This document shows positions 1 through 11,723 of a stretch of DNA of 64,000 bases, piece after piece. The stretch lies in contig NC_057835.1 in NCBI RefSeq assembly GCF_910594005.1, positions 43,610,001-43,674,000 of the forward strand, in the 5' to 3' direction. The notes under the pieces are model-generated. The model had not been told where the DNA came from and made no database searches. It saw nothing but the letters and a program-made list of their open reading frames with translations. Both the position numbers and the translations under genes were made by a program. Numbering within the stretch: the stretch's first letter is position 1; every line of letters starts with the position of its first letter. Origin of the DNA: Cervus elaphus. Taxonomy: Eukaryota; Chordata; Mammalia; Artiodactyla; Cervidae.

Positions 1-228
1 GTATATTTCAGCTTTGCTGGTCTGGGTGAAGAGAAATTGAAGTGGGACTTCTATGCAATGCTCCCAAAGGGTGAGGAAGCTGGTGGCCCACAGACTTTTC
101 CTTTTCTCATGAGTGTAATTCTAATTGAGGAATTTACTGTTGGCACTGAACAATGTTGGTTTGGGGATGAGATATGCAGACAAAATAAATATGCTTTTCC
201 TTTTTTTGTGTGCAGTTATTATCAAATA

Positions 229-355
229 CTGGAGAAGGGCATGGTAACCCACTCCAGTATTCTTGCTTGGAGAATCCCATGGACAGAGGAGCCTGGCAGG
301 CTGTAGTCCAGAAGGTTGCACAGAGATGGACATGACTGAAGTGACTGAGCAAGTG
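229..355 (+). mobile_element. Bov-tA type SINE, 5'-truncated
   Basis: The right two thirds of a ruminant tRNA-derived SINE: the CACTCCAGTATTCTTGC block, a GGAGAATCCCATGGACAGAGG-like block and the BovB-like tail (ATGGACATGACTGAAGTGACT). The tRNA-like head is absent. A perfect 10-bp direct repeat TTATCAAATA lies at 219-228 and 356-365, so the truncation happened at insertion and not by later deletion. Confidence 0.9.
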
Positions 356-365
356 TTATCAAATA

Positions 366-3300
366 TTGTTCTGCTATGTTGCTGAAGCTTATGAAGAGAG
401 CTCCAGAGCTTTTCTGAAGTTGTTTTATTTTATGAATAATTTTTAATTGTCCATTTTTGTTGGGGGAACAGATGCTGGGATCTCCTACAACATTATCTTC
501 TAAAATAGACTTCCATATTCTCTCATGGTTAGAACTTAATGAGTGTGTCTATTATAATTAATGTTAAGTTCAACTGAAGAACATTTTTATTATATCAGTT
601 TAGTCAACAAAGTGTCATTAGTGCATTTGATGAATCAATATTCCAACTATGTCAAGAAGCAGACAAAAGATTCTAACCCCAAATAGCTCCTTAAAAATTG
701 ACAATAATTTCATTAACCCTATTGATAGCATCTTTGTAGTTAAGAGTAGAAACTCAAGGTTTAGACTACCTATATTTGAATGAATGCTATCTGTATTGCT
801 GGCAGTAGCTTTTTAATCTTTGCTCCACTGTAAAATGGTGAGTATAATTAAGTTCTATCTTGTAGAATTGTTGTGAGAATTAAATGGTTTATTACATTGT
901 AAAACATATAGAACAGATGTGCTAAATGGACAGTAAATAGAAGTGTAATTATTACTATAGTTCTTCAGATATCTATAAAACTCTATTTCTCTGCAAATAT
1001 TCCACTTGTTATTTTTTTCTTAAACATATCAAAAGAGGTAATCATCTTAGAGAATACACAATAAAATATTGAGTGCTTGTTTCAAAAAGCTAGCAATTTC
1101 AATTTTTTCTTATTCTTTTTGTTAATATATCTTAGAACATAGTTAGAATTTTAAAAGGCCTACATTTATGAAAATGTCTGGCTATAGAAGATGGCATTTT
1201 GTAATAAAATTTTTATTTATGCTTTCCACTTTTATCAATATTTGTACCCTGACAGCTTTAAGTGTTTTTAAATATATTTCAATTATTTTGAGACAAAATA
1301 GGAATAAAATTTGTCTGACTTAGCAATGCATGATGTTTCAAGGATCTTTCCAACATGTAAATTTTTCCTACACCCATTTTATTATCTATTACTTAATATT
1401 AACATACATAACAAATGAGTCTCAGAAGAGTATTATAATATTAATTTTGATTTGACTTTGATTAGATATATATTATCTCTTCCATTATGTATTAGCCATG
1501 CTAATACTATAATAAGCTTTAGTGTACAATAATCAAAGATTTATTACCTTAGCAACTTTTAAAATATTAATGATGTCATGCATTGAATTATGATCAAAAA
1601 GTGTACTACTTTGTGTGAAAGACTTTTTTCAAGTCTGGAAAAAAAAAAGTATTTCTTATGAAAAGGAGTAGTGTTTTTAAAGCCTATACCACTCCTTGAA
1701 GCATATGAATATGTGTATTGTTCTTAAATAGCTGCAGATGGAAAGATAATACTGAAGACATTCCAATATTGCACTCATATATTTCCCATACAGTCAGCTT
1801 CAGAACAATCATGCATTTTCAATCACCCTTTGTAGATTAAAGAGTAAATGCTTATTTAACATTTTTATGTCCATTTCCTTAATACTGCAGACTTTTAACT
1901 AGTAAAAATGTGTTAGTTCTGCATTTGCATGTATATATATTTTTTAATTTGAAAAGTTTGAGAAAACACAGGATTTACAGATTCTTTTCCTCTGTTCTTC
2001 TTTATGTCACAGGCAAGGGCAAGCTTAATTATGCAGAGCTTGCTTGGTTTCCTTTCCCACACCCTAGCCACAAAGTGAGCAAAACTGCTTGTTGTTTCTC
2101 TCATGTGGTTCTTGTGATGTCCAAGAAAGACACATGCAAACTGGGTCCCCGTTTTCCTTCTCACTATTGAATTTTCCTTCTGACCATTGAATAATCCAGG
2201 CAACAAATTTGTAATGCATGCTTCTGAAAATAGGGACATGATGAAAGAAAATAGTTTTAATTGGATAGTCCAACTCTTTTACTCTAAACTGTCATAGGTA
2301 GAATTGCATTTTGATATGAAATAAACTTTGACCAAATTGATTATTTCAGGAAACATTTTTGAGTTATTTCTGGTGTTTGTTTCCTACCATAAAGGAAAAA
2401 AAGAGACATAACTATGTCCCTTGTGAAATGCCATTCAAATAGATAACTGTGAGTTACTTTTATTCAACTAAGATCATTAAAGCAGAAATGGAAAATATGT
2501 AGTGGATGACTGAAAGCCTTTTGTGATGGTAAAATAAGATGGTCCTACTGCATTTTTCATGACACATAAATTCGTTAGTTCTATGAAACTTCATTACTCT
2601 TAATGCCCAATGCAGAAACTTTTGTTTCATTCATTGATATATTGGAAGATTAAAGAATATTATCCTACCTGACCTGTGCATATCAAATGATGACTACACA
2701 GAGGGTTTTCAGTAATCCTTTGTTCCATCTTGTAAATGGATTGCAAGCTATGTGAATCTGTTTTTAAATACATTTTTATTATATGCTCTTCATCTTCAAT
2801 CATCCAGCTTGTGCACATCTTACATGTTTAATAAATGTTTCTTTAACCAGAAATTAGGAGAGTTGGCCCTTTTAAGCTTTTTATTTTCTAAAGATATTAG
2901 AAACATACTACAACTTTGGGTATATCTTTTACACAACACAACCCTAAAAGAATCAGACAACAGAAATATTTCTTATGTGAAAAATCACCAGAATTACCTG
3001 AAAAGAGACTGAACTATAACCATGCAAAGGGTTCAATAGGAATGAAATAAGAGCAAACAACTATTTTCACATTGCAGACAAGGAAACAGAGAAAAGTATC
3101 CCAGTCTTCAACACAGTGACAAGCCTGAAAATCATTATCAGTCATCTATGAGAATTTGTAACTACTGTTTCAAAATCTTGAGACAGACCAAAATCTAAAA
3201 GGAACAAACATCTTTATAAAGAATCCACTGTAAAAGTCTCAATATGTATCAAAGTAGGGAATGAAATTCTATTGTAAGCAAGTGAGACAGCATCAAAATT

Positions 3301-3892
3301 GAACAAGGTAGGTGATGACACATATACACACAATTAAAAAACATAAGAAAATGCATAGCATATAGAGCTAAACAGAACAAGTACCTATTTCATTTTTATT
3401 AAAAAAAAAAAAACCTGACTGAATTAAAACAATCTCTGGATGTAGACTAATGCATATAATAGAAAACCAGTAAGTATAAGGCGTGGGAAAAGTTCAGACA
3501 TTCCTTCTGCATATTGAATCAATTAATAGCATGTACAAGGAAACCCTGATTATTTGAAAGAGTGGAGAAAAATGACTTGATTCTTTACAAGTAATACAGG
3601 CTATTATTAGTATTCCAGATAGACTGTATTGTAGAGAGTCCATCATAAGCTTTGATATGTCTGCATCCATAGCTGGAAACAGTGTGCCCAGCTCTGGAAG
3701 TGGTGCAATCTGACAGTCACCTTCAACAGGAAAGTGAGTTCATGGTTGCAAATGTTAACCAGTGGATCAAAGCACATAACTGAGTAAAACTGGGTTCTTT
3801 AAAAAAAATCTGATTTCATTCCTATAGACTAAAGCAATTAAAACATTCATAATTGACTTCTCAACTTTTCCCATATTTCTTACCTGTAACTC
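366..3892. other. Unique AT-rich DNA, no gene seen
   Basis: About 3.5 kb without a recognisable interspersed repeat or coding signal. Open frames here are at most about 110 codons, overlap on both strands and have no domain character. A short A-run sits near 3400-3412. I cannot assign a function. Confidence 0.5.
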
Positions 3893-4348
3893 TGTCTGAT
3901 CTATCCTTTCTCTTTTCTTTCTCTTTTCTTTTTTCCCTCATCCTTCTTCCATTCCTTCCTCCCTCATTCCTCTCCTTCTTCCTCTCTCTTTCCTTCCCTT
4001 TCTTTCTTTCTTATTTCCTTCTGTGCTTTTCTCTTTCTCTTTCTTCCTTCATGACTTCCTACCTTCCTTCTCCCTCCTTTCCTTTTCTCTTCTCTTTCTC
4101 CATTCCATTTTTCTTTTTCTTTCTATCTTTCCTTGTTTCTTTTCCTTCCTTTTTTCCTCCCTCCTTCCTTTCTCTCTCTCTTTTTTCTTTCTTTCTCTCT
4201 TTCTTTTTTCCTTCCCCTTTCTTTCTCTTTTTTCTTTTTGTCTTCTTCTGTTTCCTTTTTTCCTTTCTCTCCTCTTTCTTTCTCTCTTCATTTTTCTTTT
4301 CTCTTTCTCTCTCTTTTTCACTTTCTCTATTTTCCTTTTTTTCCTCTC
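3893..4348 (+). repeat. Long polypyrimidine (CTTT/CCTT) tract
   Basis: About 450 bases that are almost entirely C and T on this strand, built from degenerate TTTC, TTCC and TCTCT units with only scattered purines. Open frames through it, including one of 174 codons rich in Phe, Ser and Leu on the plus strand and a Lys/Arg/Glu-rich one on the minus strand, are translations of low-complexity DNA and are not genes. Long homopurine-homopyrimidine tracts can form triplex (H-DNA) structures. Confidence 0.93.
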
Positions 4349-5886
4349 TGAATATTGGTATTATTTTTTTTAATTGACTTAGAAAATCATCAGTGTTTCA
4401 GGTGATCATAGTAAAAAGGTACTTAAAACACACACAATATAATTTCACTATTTCCGCTATACACATACATGAGCAGGTGTGCACGCACACATGCCCATTC
4501 CTGAAGCTGTTGGGGAAAAAAAAATAAGTAATAGAAACTCTAGATTATAAAATTGAATTAGAGATATTATACTGTCTGGGGTTATCCTGTATTTAAAAGT
4601 AACAAAACAGAGGGGAATCTGGCTAAAACAGGCAAACTAACATTTTTGCCTTAATTATTATGTGCCTAGATATTCTTGCACTCTAAGAACAGCTTGACTG
4701 ACCAAGTTTTTAAAATATTCTCTGATACTATAATTTTGGGAAGAAAATCTTCCACAAAACATTTTTACTATTTTAAATGGCCAAAAAAGTTGGTTATTAG
4801 AATAACAATATTTCATGGTGAATGGAAAGAACTATTCTCACAGAACTAAAGAGAATTTGATGAAAGTCAGAGAAAATATGTTTGACAATTTGAATAAAGA
4901 GTAAAAATAACACTTCTCTAAAATTCCCTCAGAGCAGAAAAACCAGTGCCTTTGATGCAACACCTAATGGCATAATTCAAGTATAATTGCTGACACTACA
5001 AGCTGAATAGGTTTGACTTTTCAGCATTTAAAATCTGTTCATAAAAAATTAATGGAACATTAATGCAATTAACTGGCAGGCCAAATTCACAAAGGATATA
5101 TCGAAAATATTGCCTTGTAAATATTACTCCTTCTCCTCCTAATATAATTCCTACACTCCTTCATCCACCCCTCCTGACTAGGCTTCCCTTGTGTTTGTCT
5201 TCGCTTAGGTAATATTTTGTATTTCCCAAGATTTTCATGTGCATTGTTTTAAATATCTTGGCAAATATTTCATTTCTTGGCACATCAGCCCTACCTATGC
5301 TAAAAATATTGATATCTTTTAGCCTGCAGGGTTTGAAACTTGTCATGTTTTTCCTGCTTGCTTACTAAGTATGTAAAAAGCAGATACTGTTTTATACCTC
5401 TAGTATACTATTGAAACTGTATTTGCAATTACTCTTCAGTACTAACTCTAATGTTAGCATCAACATTACTTAAATTTCAAGATCAACATTTAAAATGTAA
5501 ATATGCATTACTGAAAAAAGATATTTTAATGTACTCCCATCATTCCTAATCTCAAAGCAGTAAAGACAGAGTATGTTATTGTGTCTTTTCTCTCCAAATC
5601 TGATTACCATGATCTGTTAGCTATCATTTAACAAACTAGCCTAGCATTCCAAGACGCAACTCCAACTGTTTAGAAGTACTCATGACTAAACTCTCTGAGA
5701 AATATTTTTCCTCAAAACATTATACATCATCATAGTACCTCAGTTTCCTTCTAGTGCTCTTGTAATGAATATGTATCAATTGTAGTTATATTTTATGCAG
5801 GCTTGAAATTTATTTTATTGTGACTGCTTTGTCAAATTGACTTTTTAGTTTGATTAGTAAAATAACAAAGACTTGAAGATAGTATA
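4349..5886. other. Unique AT-rich DNA, no gene seen
   Basis: No recognisable repeat or coding signal apart from a short CA/TG-rich stretch around 4427-4495. Confidence 0.45.
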
Positions 5887-5898
5887 AATATTTACCTA

Positions 5899-6113
5899 AT
5901 GAAAGTGAAAGTGTTAATCCCTCAGTAGTGTCCAACTCTGTAACCCCCTGGACTGTAGCCCACCAGGCTCCTCTGTCTATGGAATTTTCCAGGCAAGAAT
6001 ACTGGAGTGAGTAGCCATTCCCTTCTCCAGGGGATCTTCCCAACACAGGGATCAAATCTGTGTTTCCTGCATTACAGGCAGATTCTTTACCATCTGATCC
6101 ACCAAGGAAACCC
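5899..6113 (-). mobile_element. Bov-tA type SINE, near full length
   Basis: The reverse complement reads as tRNA-like head, GATCCCCTGGAGAAGGGAAT block, CCAGTATTCTTGCCTGGAAA-like block and BovB-like tail with the ACTTTCACTTTC terminus. Target copies AATATTTACCTA at 5887-5898 and AATACTTACCTA at 6114-6125 flank it. The second target copy is also the left flank of the next SINE. Confidence 0.93.
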
Positions 6114-6125
6114 AATACTTACCTA

Positions 6126-6344
6126 AAAGTAAAGGTACAGTGGAAGTTGCTCAGCCGTGTCTGACTCTTTGCGACCACATGAGCTGTAGCCCGCCAGGCT
6201 CCTCTGTCCATGGGATTCTCCAGGCAAGAACACTGGAATGGATTGCCATTCTCTTCTCCAGAGGATCTTCCCGACCCAGGGATTGAACCTATTTTTCCTG
6301 CATTGCGGGCAGATTCTTTACCATCTGGGCCACTAGGGAAGTCC
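6126..6344 (-). mobile_element. Bov-tA type SINE, second in tandem
   Basis: A second antisense SINE of the same family. It is separated from the previous one only by the 12-bp target copy and is followed by a third copy, AATATTTACCTA, at 6345-6356. It differs from its neighbour at many sites and in its 3' tail, so it is a separate insertion and not a recent tandem duplication. Confidence 0.93.
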
Positions 6345-6654
6345 AATATTTACCTAAGGGATGACTAATTAGGCTAAACAGTGTTGTGCTTGTTTCTGAA
6401 AATATGGCTGATTGTCTAATATAATTTTTGTTATTGTTGTTGACCATTTTGTGTTATTACCTTTCTTTTTATCTTGTATTAGATGTAATTGCACCAGCTT
6501 CCAGCTATCAAACTTCCTTTTCAATTTTGTTCTGTCAGGATTAAACCATGCCTGTTATTAAGCGTCTCATATTTATTCTATTCTGGAGCATTTGAGGAAG
6601 AGCATTTGTCAAAACTGCATTTACTTGGGGTAAAAAGAACTGCATTGCAGACTG

Positions 6655-6864
6655 TGGGTTTTCCCAGTGGCTCAGTGTAAACAATCTGCCTGCAGTGCAA
6701 GAGACGAGGGTTTGATCCCTGGGTCGGGAAGATCCCTGGACGAGGGCATGACAACCCACACCAGTATTCTTGCCTGGAGAATCCCATGGACAGAGAAGCC
6801 TGACTACAGTCCACAGGGCCATAAAGAGTCCCACACAGCTAAATAGGCTGAGCACACGTGCACT
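6655..6864 (+). mobile_element. Bov-tA type SINE
   Basis: Starts with a tRNA-like head (TTTTCCCAGTGGCTCAGTG) and contains the TTTGATCCCTGGGTCGGGAAG B-box-like region, the CCAGTATTCTTGCCTGGAGA block and a diverged BovB-like tail. A 7-bp repeat CAGACTG at 6648-6654 and 6865-6871 may be its target duplication. Confidence 0.9.
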
Positions 6865-6964
6865 CAGACTGCAACATCTGTGAAGGGAAAGCCTCATCAG
6901 CTGAAAAAGGCTCCGTTTGCCTGAGCCAAGTGAGACACTCAGTCCAACCTTTAAGACACAATCC

Positions 6965-7850
6965 TTATCCATTCATCTGCTGATGGGCATCTAGGTTGCT
7001 TCCATGTCCTGGCTATTATCAACAGTGCTGCGATGAACATTGGGGTGCACGTGTCTCTTTCAGATCTGCTTTCCTCAGTGTGTATGCCCAGAAGTGGGAT
7101 TGCTGGGTCATATGGCAGTTCTATTTCCAGTTTTTTAAGAAATCTCCACACTGTTCTCCATAGTGGCTGTACTAGTTTGCATTCCCACCAGCAGTGTAAG
7201 AGGGTTCCCTTTTCTCCACACCCTCTCCAGCATTTATTGCTTGTAGACTTTTGGATAGCCAGGACATGGAAGCAACCTAGATGCCCATCAGCAGACGAAT
7301 GGATAAGGAAGCTGTGGTACATATACACCATGGAATATTACTCAGCCATTAAAAAGAATTCATTTGAATCAGTCCTAATGAGATGGATTATACTGGAGCC
7401 CATTATACAGAGTGAAGTAAGCCAGAAAGATAAAGACCAATACAGTATACTAACACATATACATGGAATTTAGAAAGATGGTAATGATAACCCTATATGC
7501 AAAACAGAAGAAGAGACACAGATGTACAGAACAGACTTTTGGACTCTGTGGAAGAAGGCAAGGGTGGGATGTTTCGAGAGAACAGCATCGAAACAAGTAT
7601 ATTATCTAGGGTGAAACAGATCACCAGCCTAGGTTGGATGCATGAGACAAGTGCTCGGGGCTGATGCACTGGGAAGACCCAGAGGGATGGGGTGGGGAGG
7701 GAGGCGGGAGGGGGATCGGGATGGGGAATACATGTAAATCCATGGCTGATTCATGTCAATGTATGACAAAAACCACTACAATGTTGTGAAGTAATTAGCC
7801 TCCAACTAATAAAAATAAATGAAAAAAAAAAAAGTAAAAAAATAAAAAAA
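6965..7850 (+). mobile_element. Ruminant L1 3' end with inverted 5' part
   Basis: The left part, 6965-7254, is the ORF2 C-terminal region in reverse orientation. The right part, from about 7255, runs forward through the end of ORF2 (MEYYSAIKKNSFESVLMRW), the L1 3' UTR and an A-rich tail ending near 7850. The two parts overlap in element coordinates by 52 bp, so 6965-7016 is the near-perfect reverse complement of 7255-7306. Flanks AAGACACAATCC (6953-6964) and AAGACAATCC (7852-7861) look like one target duplication with a 2-bp difference. This is the arrangement left by twin priming during L1 insertion. The open frame through the junction is an artefact of the inversion. Confidence 0.9.
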
Positions 7851-7861
7851 AAAGACAATCC

Positions 7862-8345
7862 AATTCCACTTACACTTCTTTCTGAAATTTATGACCTTCG
7901 TTCCCCAAAAGCTCTTGTTCATCCCCAGGGGCATGAACTCAAGTCCCAAAGTAGTACCATAAATTTTTATCCAGTCTTTCATGAGTCTATTGTTCTTTCA
8001 TTTAAAAAATAATAATATGGAGGCAAAGTATACCTGGATATATTGCTTAACAATACCTGCAAATTCTCTAGATTCAATTGTAGGTCATGTATCACTTGAA
8101 TTTTGGGGGCAAGGGAGCTGACTTCTTACATACAGATGAACTTTGAAACATTTTAAGAAAAATAATATTCACTTACTAAGTAGAACTATTTATGTCTTCA
8201 TTGAGCTACAGCAGATTTTGCCAGCTCATCCTATGGCAGTCTGCCAAATGAGTCACTAAATTCAAATAGCTAATGGCATTCTAGACTGTGGCCACTACCA
8301 GGAAAATTTGGAACCAGAGCCGATGCCTTAAATATTCTTTGGGAG
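7862..8345. other. Unique DNA, no gene seen
   Basis: No repeat or coding signal recognised between the L1 tail and the following BovB tail. Confidence 0.4.
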
Positions 8346-8522
8346 GGCAGGAACAGAAGGGGACGACAGAGGATGAGATGGCTGGATGGCATCACTGACT
8401 CAATGGACACAGGTTTGAGTAAACTCCGGGAGTTGGTGATGGACAGGGAGGCCTGGCATGCTGCGATTCATGGGGTCACAAAGAGTCGGACACGACTGAG
8501 CGACTGAACTGAACTGAAACTG
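8346..8522 (+). mobile_element. BovB LINE 3' end fragment
   Basis: Contains the terminal part of a BovB element: GGGGACGACAGAGGATGAG, the GGGAGTTGGTGATGGACAGG block, CACAAAGAGTCGGACACGAC and the TGAACTGAACTGAAACTGAAA tail. The reverse transcriptase region is missing, as is usual for 5'-truncated copies. Confidence 0.88.
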
Positions 8523-8863
8523 AAATACATCAGGACAGATATTCCTTAGTAATATACTAGATAATTTGCAGATTTTTTGACATTCTTGTAATGGAGAAAC
8601 CTGACAGGCAGTTGTTTAAGGTCAGATCTTTTGGAAGTACTAATCAAAACTTTCATGACACACATAACTTTTGGAGGACTGACATAAAACAGAAGAGTAT
8701 GCTATCTATCTCTGATTCATTATAATGTGAGAAGGAATTATGGGATAATTAACACTTTAAAAGGAAAGAAACGGAACTAGTTAATTCATCAAACACGCTA
8801 TACAAAAATATTTGACCTAAATGTCATTTCTCATTCTTTATTACCAGGACCTATATAAACAGG

Positions 8864-9056
8864 GGGCTTCCCTGGTAACTCAGATGGTAAAGAATCTGTC
8901 TGCAATGCAGGAGACCCAAGGTTCAACCCCTGGATCGGAAAGCTCCCCTGGAGAACGGAATGATTCTCATTCCAGTATTTTTGCCTGGAGAATTCCATGA
9001 ACAGAAGAGACCAGGCGGGCTACAATCCATGGCATCACAAAGAGTCGGACATGACA
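8864..9056 (+). mobile_element. Bov-tA type SINE
   Basis: Complete head (GGCTTCCCTGGTAACTCAGAT), body and BovB-like tail ending in AAGAGTCGGACATGAC. No clean target duplication found. Confidence 0.9.
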
Positions 9057-9875
9057 GCTTTTCTTAACTGAAGGACATATTTCTAAACTAATTGACCTCA
9101 ATAGTGTATTAGTTTCTGTAGGTTTTCTATTGTTTATTGTTTAATATACTTACTAGATAAATAGAAGCATAATAAAATTTTTCTATTTTTCCTAATAACA
9201 GGCAAAATTATACAGTTTTCTAATGCTTCACATTTTCTAGTTTTAGCAATCTTTTTGAACATACCTTGGAAAGGATATTTTTAAACAATTTTGAGAAGCA
9301 ATGCATCCTATGGCTTTTGTAATTATTAAAAACCCAGAATGATTATTTCTGTTTCTTCCAAGAAACCTTTCATTACCTATGAGAGTATGGGAATTAAAAA
9401 CATTCTTATTGGTGACTGAAATTGTTTTTAATATAAAAAACATGTGGAAATATCTGCTATTCTCAAAACACTTCTGAAAAATAAGCAAATGTCTTGAGTC
9501 TCAAAATATTAAGGTCGTCCATTTTCCTCCTTTTTCCCAAATGCCTTCTTATTTTCTTTCATGTGTGGGTAATATTCAAAACTTTGGTTGTTATAAAATT
9601 AAATTAAGATCAGAGTTAATCCCCTCTTGCTTCATAATCAGAATCCTATTACAGTATATTCAAATTTAAGGTCTTCATATTCAAAGATACAAACTGAACA
9701 GTATGTGATCCATTTAAGGTTCGTCTTTTTAGGAAGACATATTTTAAAAAGCTAAGGCTTGATGACAAATGAATAAATGTTTACATTTATTCACTTGTGT
9801 TCTTCATATGTTCATAATGATTCTTTGTAAAAAAAATTGTGTTTGTGTTTTTGTTTTGTTTTTTTTTTCCACTAT
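9057..9875. other. Unique AT-rich DNA, no gene seen
   Basis: No recognisable repeat or coding signal, apart from a T-rich stretch at 9840-9870 leading into a short antisense scrap of SINE head (9874-9892). Confidence 0.45.
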
Positions 9876-9897
9876 ACCACCAGGGAAGCCCCTGGAG

Positions 9898-10350
9898 TAT
9901 TTTTTTTTTTTTTTTGAGAATAATTGCTTTACAATACTGTGGTGGCCTCTGCTTTACATCAAAATGAACCAGCCACAAGTATACATGTGTCCCCCCATCC
10001 TGAGCCTGTCTCCCATTTCCCACCCCGTCTCACTCCTCCAGGCTGTCACAGAGCACCGTGCTGAGCCCCCTGCATCACACAGCAAATTCCCACTTGCTAT
10101 TTCACACATGGTAATGTGTATGTTTTCATGCTATTCTCTCAATTCATCCCACCCTCTCCTACCCGGACTGTGTCCACAAAGAATGCTTTCGAGTCAGTCC
10201 TAATGAGGTGAATGAACCTACAGCCTATTATTCAGAGTGAAGTAAGTCAGAAAGAGAGATAAATATTGTATATTAATGCATGTGTGTGGAATCTAGAAAG
10301 ATTCATACTGATGAACTTATTTGCAGGGCAGTAATGGATATGTAGACATA
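9898..10350 (-). mobile_element. Older L1 3' end, 5'-inverted, antisense
   Basis: 9898-10177 is the reverse complement of an L1 3' UTR, starting with a T-run that is the poly(A) tail. 10178-10350 is the adjacent upstream L1 segment in forward orientation, with the ORF2 end (GAATGCTTTCGAGTCAGTCC, TTCAGAGTGAAGTAAGTCAG). Read on the minus strand the order is inverted upstream part, then 3' part with tail, as in twin priming. It is more diverged than the elements at 6.97 and 10.8 kb. Confidence 0.82.
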
Positions 10351-10578
10351 AAAATCAGTTTTCTTTGATGCATACATTGTTATGTTAATCTTACATGCAT
10401 GATATTTAAGCTTTAAACTGATGGTTACAAAATTTAATTTAAAAAACTAATCACATTTCATGAGAACCCAAGGGTTGAAACAAAACTATGGTTCTAGTAT
10501 GAATGCTTTAAATAATTTTTCCATCCAAACAGGTAGAAAAGTGACCATTTCAAGCATACAGTCATTAAGGGACAGTTG

Positions 10579-11690
10579 TACCCCAATGTTCATCACAGCA
10601 CCATTTATAATAGCCAGGACACGGAAGCAACCTAGATGTCCATCAGCAGAAGAATGGATAAGGAAGCTGTGGTACATACATATACACCATGGAATATTAC
10701 TCAGCCATTAAAAAGAATTCATTTGAATCTGTTCTAATGAGATGGATGAAACTGGAGCCCATTATACAGAGTGAAGTAAGCCAGAAAGATAAAGACCAAT
10801 ACAGTATACTAATGCATATATATGGAATTTAAAAAGATGGTAATGAGTCCAAAATTCTGTTCTGTACATCTGTGTCTCTTTTTCTGTTTTGCATATAGGG
10901 TTATCGTTACCACCTTTCTAAATTCCATATATACACATTAGTATACTGTATTGGTCTTTATCATTCTGGCTTACTTCACTCTGTATAATGGGCTCCAGTT
11001 TCATCCATCTCATTAGAACTGATTCATGGACTCTGTGGGAGAAGGCGAGGGTGGGATGTTTAGAGAGAACAGCATCAAAACATGTATATTATCTAGGGTG
11101 AAACAGATTACCAGCCCAGGCTGGATGCATGAGACAAGTGCTCGGGCCTGGTGCACTGGGAAGACCCAGAGGAATCGGGTGGTGAGGGAGGTGGGATGGG
11201 GAATACATGTAACTCCATGGCTGATTCATGTCAATGTATGACAAAAACCACTATAATATTGTAAAGTAATTAACCTCCAACTAATAAAAATAAATGAAAA
11301 AAATAATAAAAAATTAAAAAAATAAAATAAAAGATGGTAATGATAACCTTATATGTAAAACAAAAAAAGAGACACAGATGTACAGAACAGACTTTCAGAC
11401 TTTGTGGGAGAAGGCGAGGGTGTGATGTTTTGAGAGAGTAGCATTGAAACAAGTATATCAATATCAAGGGTGAAACAGACCACCAGCCCAGGTTGGATGC
11501 ATGAGACAAGTGCTCAGGGCTGGTGCACTGGGAAGACCCAGAGGGATGGGATGGAGAGGGAGGTGGGAGGGGGGATTGGGAAGGCGGACACATGTAAATC
11601 CATGGCTGATTCATGTCAATGTATGGCAAAAACCACTACAATATTGTAAAGTAATTAGCCTCCAACTAATAAAAATAAATGGGGGGGGGG
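10579..11690 (+). mobile_element. Ruminant L1 3' end, split by a second L1
   Basis: A 5'-truncated L1 begins at ORF2 codons for CTPMFITAPFIIARTRKQPR, runs to 10846, and resumes at 11344 with the next bases of the same element through the 3' UTR. The tail after AATAAAAATAAAT is ten G residues (11681-11690) and not poly(A). Possible imperfect target repeats AAGGGACAGTTG (10567-10578) and AAGGGATACTTG (11691-11702) match at 10 of 12 positions. The interruption, 10847-11328, is described separately. Confidence 0.85.
10847..11328 (+). mobile_element. Nested L1 insertion, 5'-inverted
   Basis: 10847-11025 is reverse-oriented L1 (ORF2 end and early 3' UTR). 11026-11328 is the forward 3' UTR with an A-rich tail. 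The inverted part ends at the GGAC where the forward part begins, so almost nothing was lost at the junction. A perfect 15-bp target duplication AAAAGATGGTAATGA lies at 10832-10846 and 11329-11343. The target is L1 sequence itself and is preceded by TTT, fitting the L1 endonuclease preference. Confidence 0.93.
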
Positions 11691-11723
11691 AAGGGATACT
11701 TGATTAATTTACTACACTTTTTT

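Noticed and set aside
3853..4377. A 174-codon open frame rich in Phe, Ser and Leu
   Set aside because: It is the translation of the polypyrimidine tract; overlapping frames and the opposite strand are equally open.
7033..7473. A 146-codon frame as a possible new fusion protein
   Set aside because: It crosses the inversion junction of a twin-primed L1, so it fuses antisense and sense ORF2 sequence by accident.
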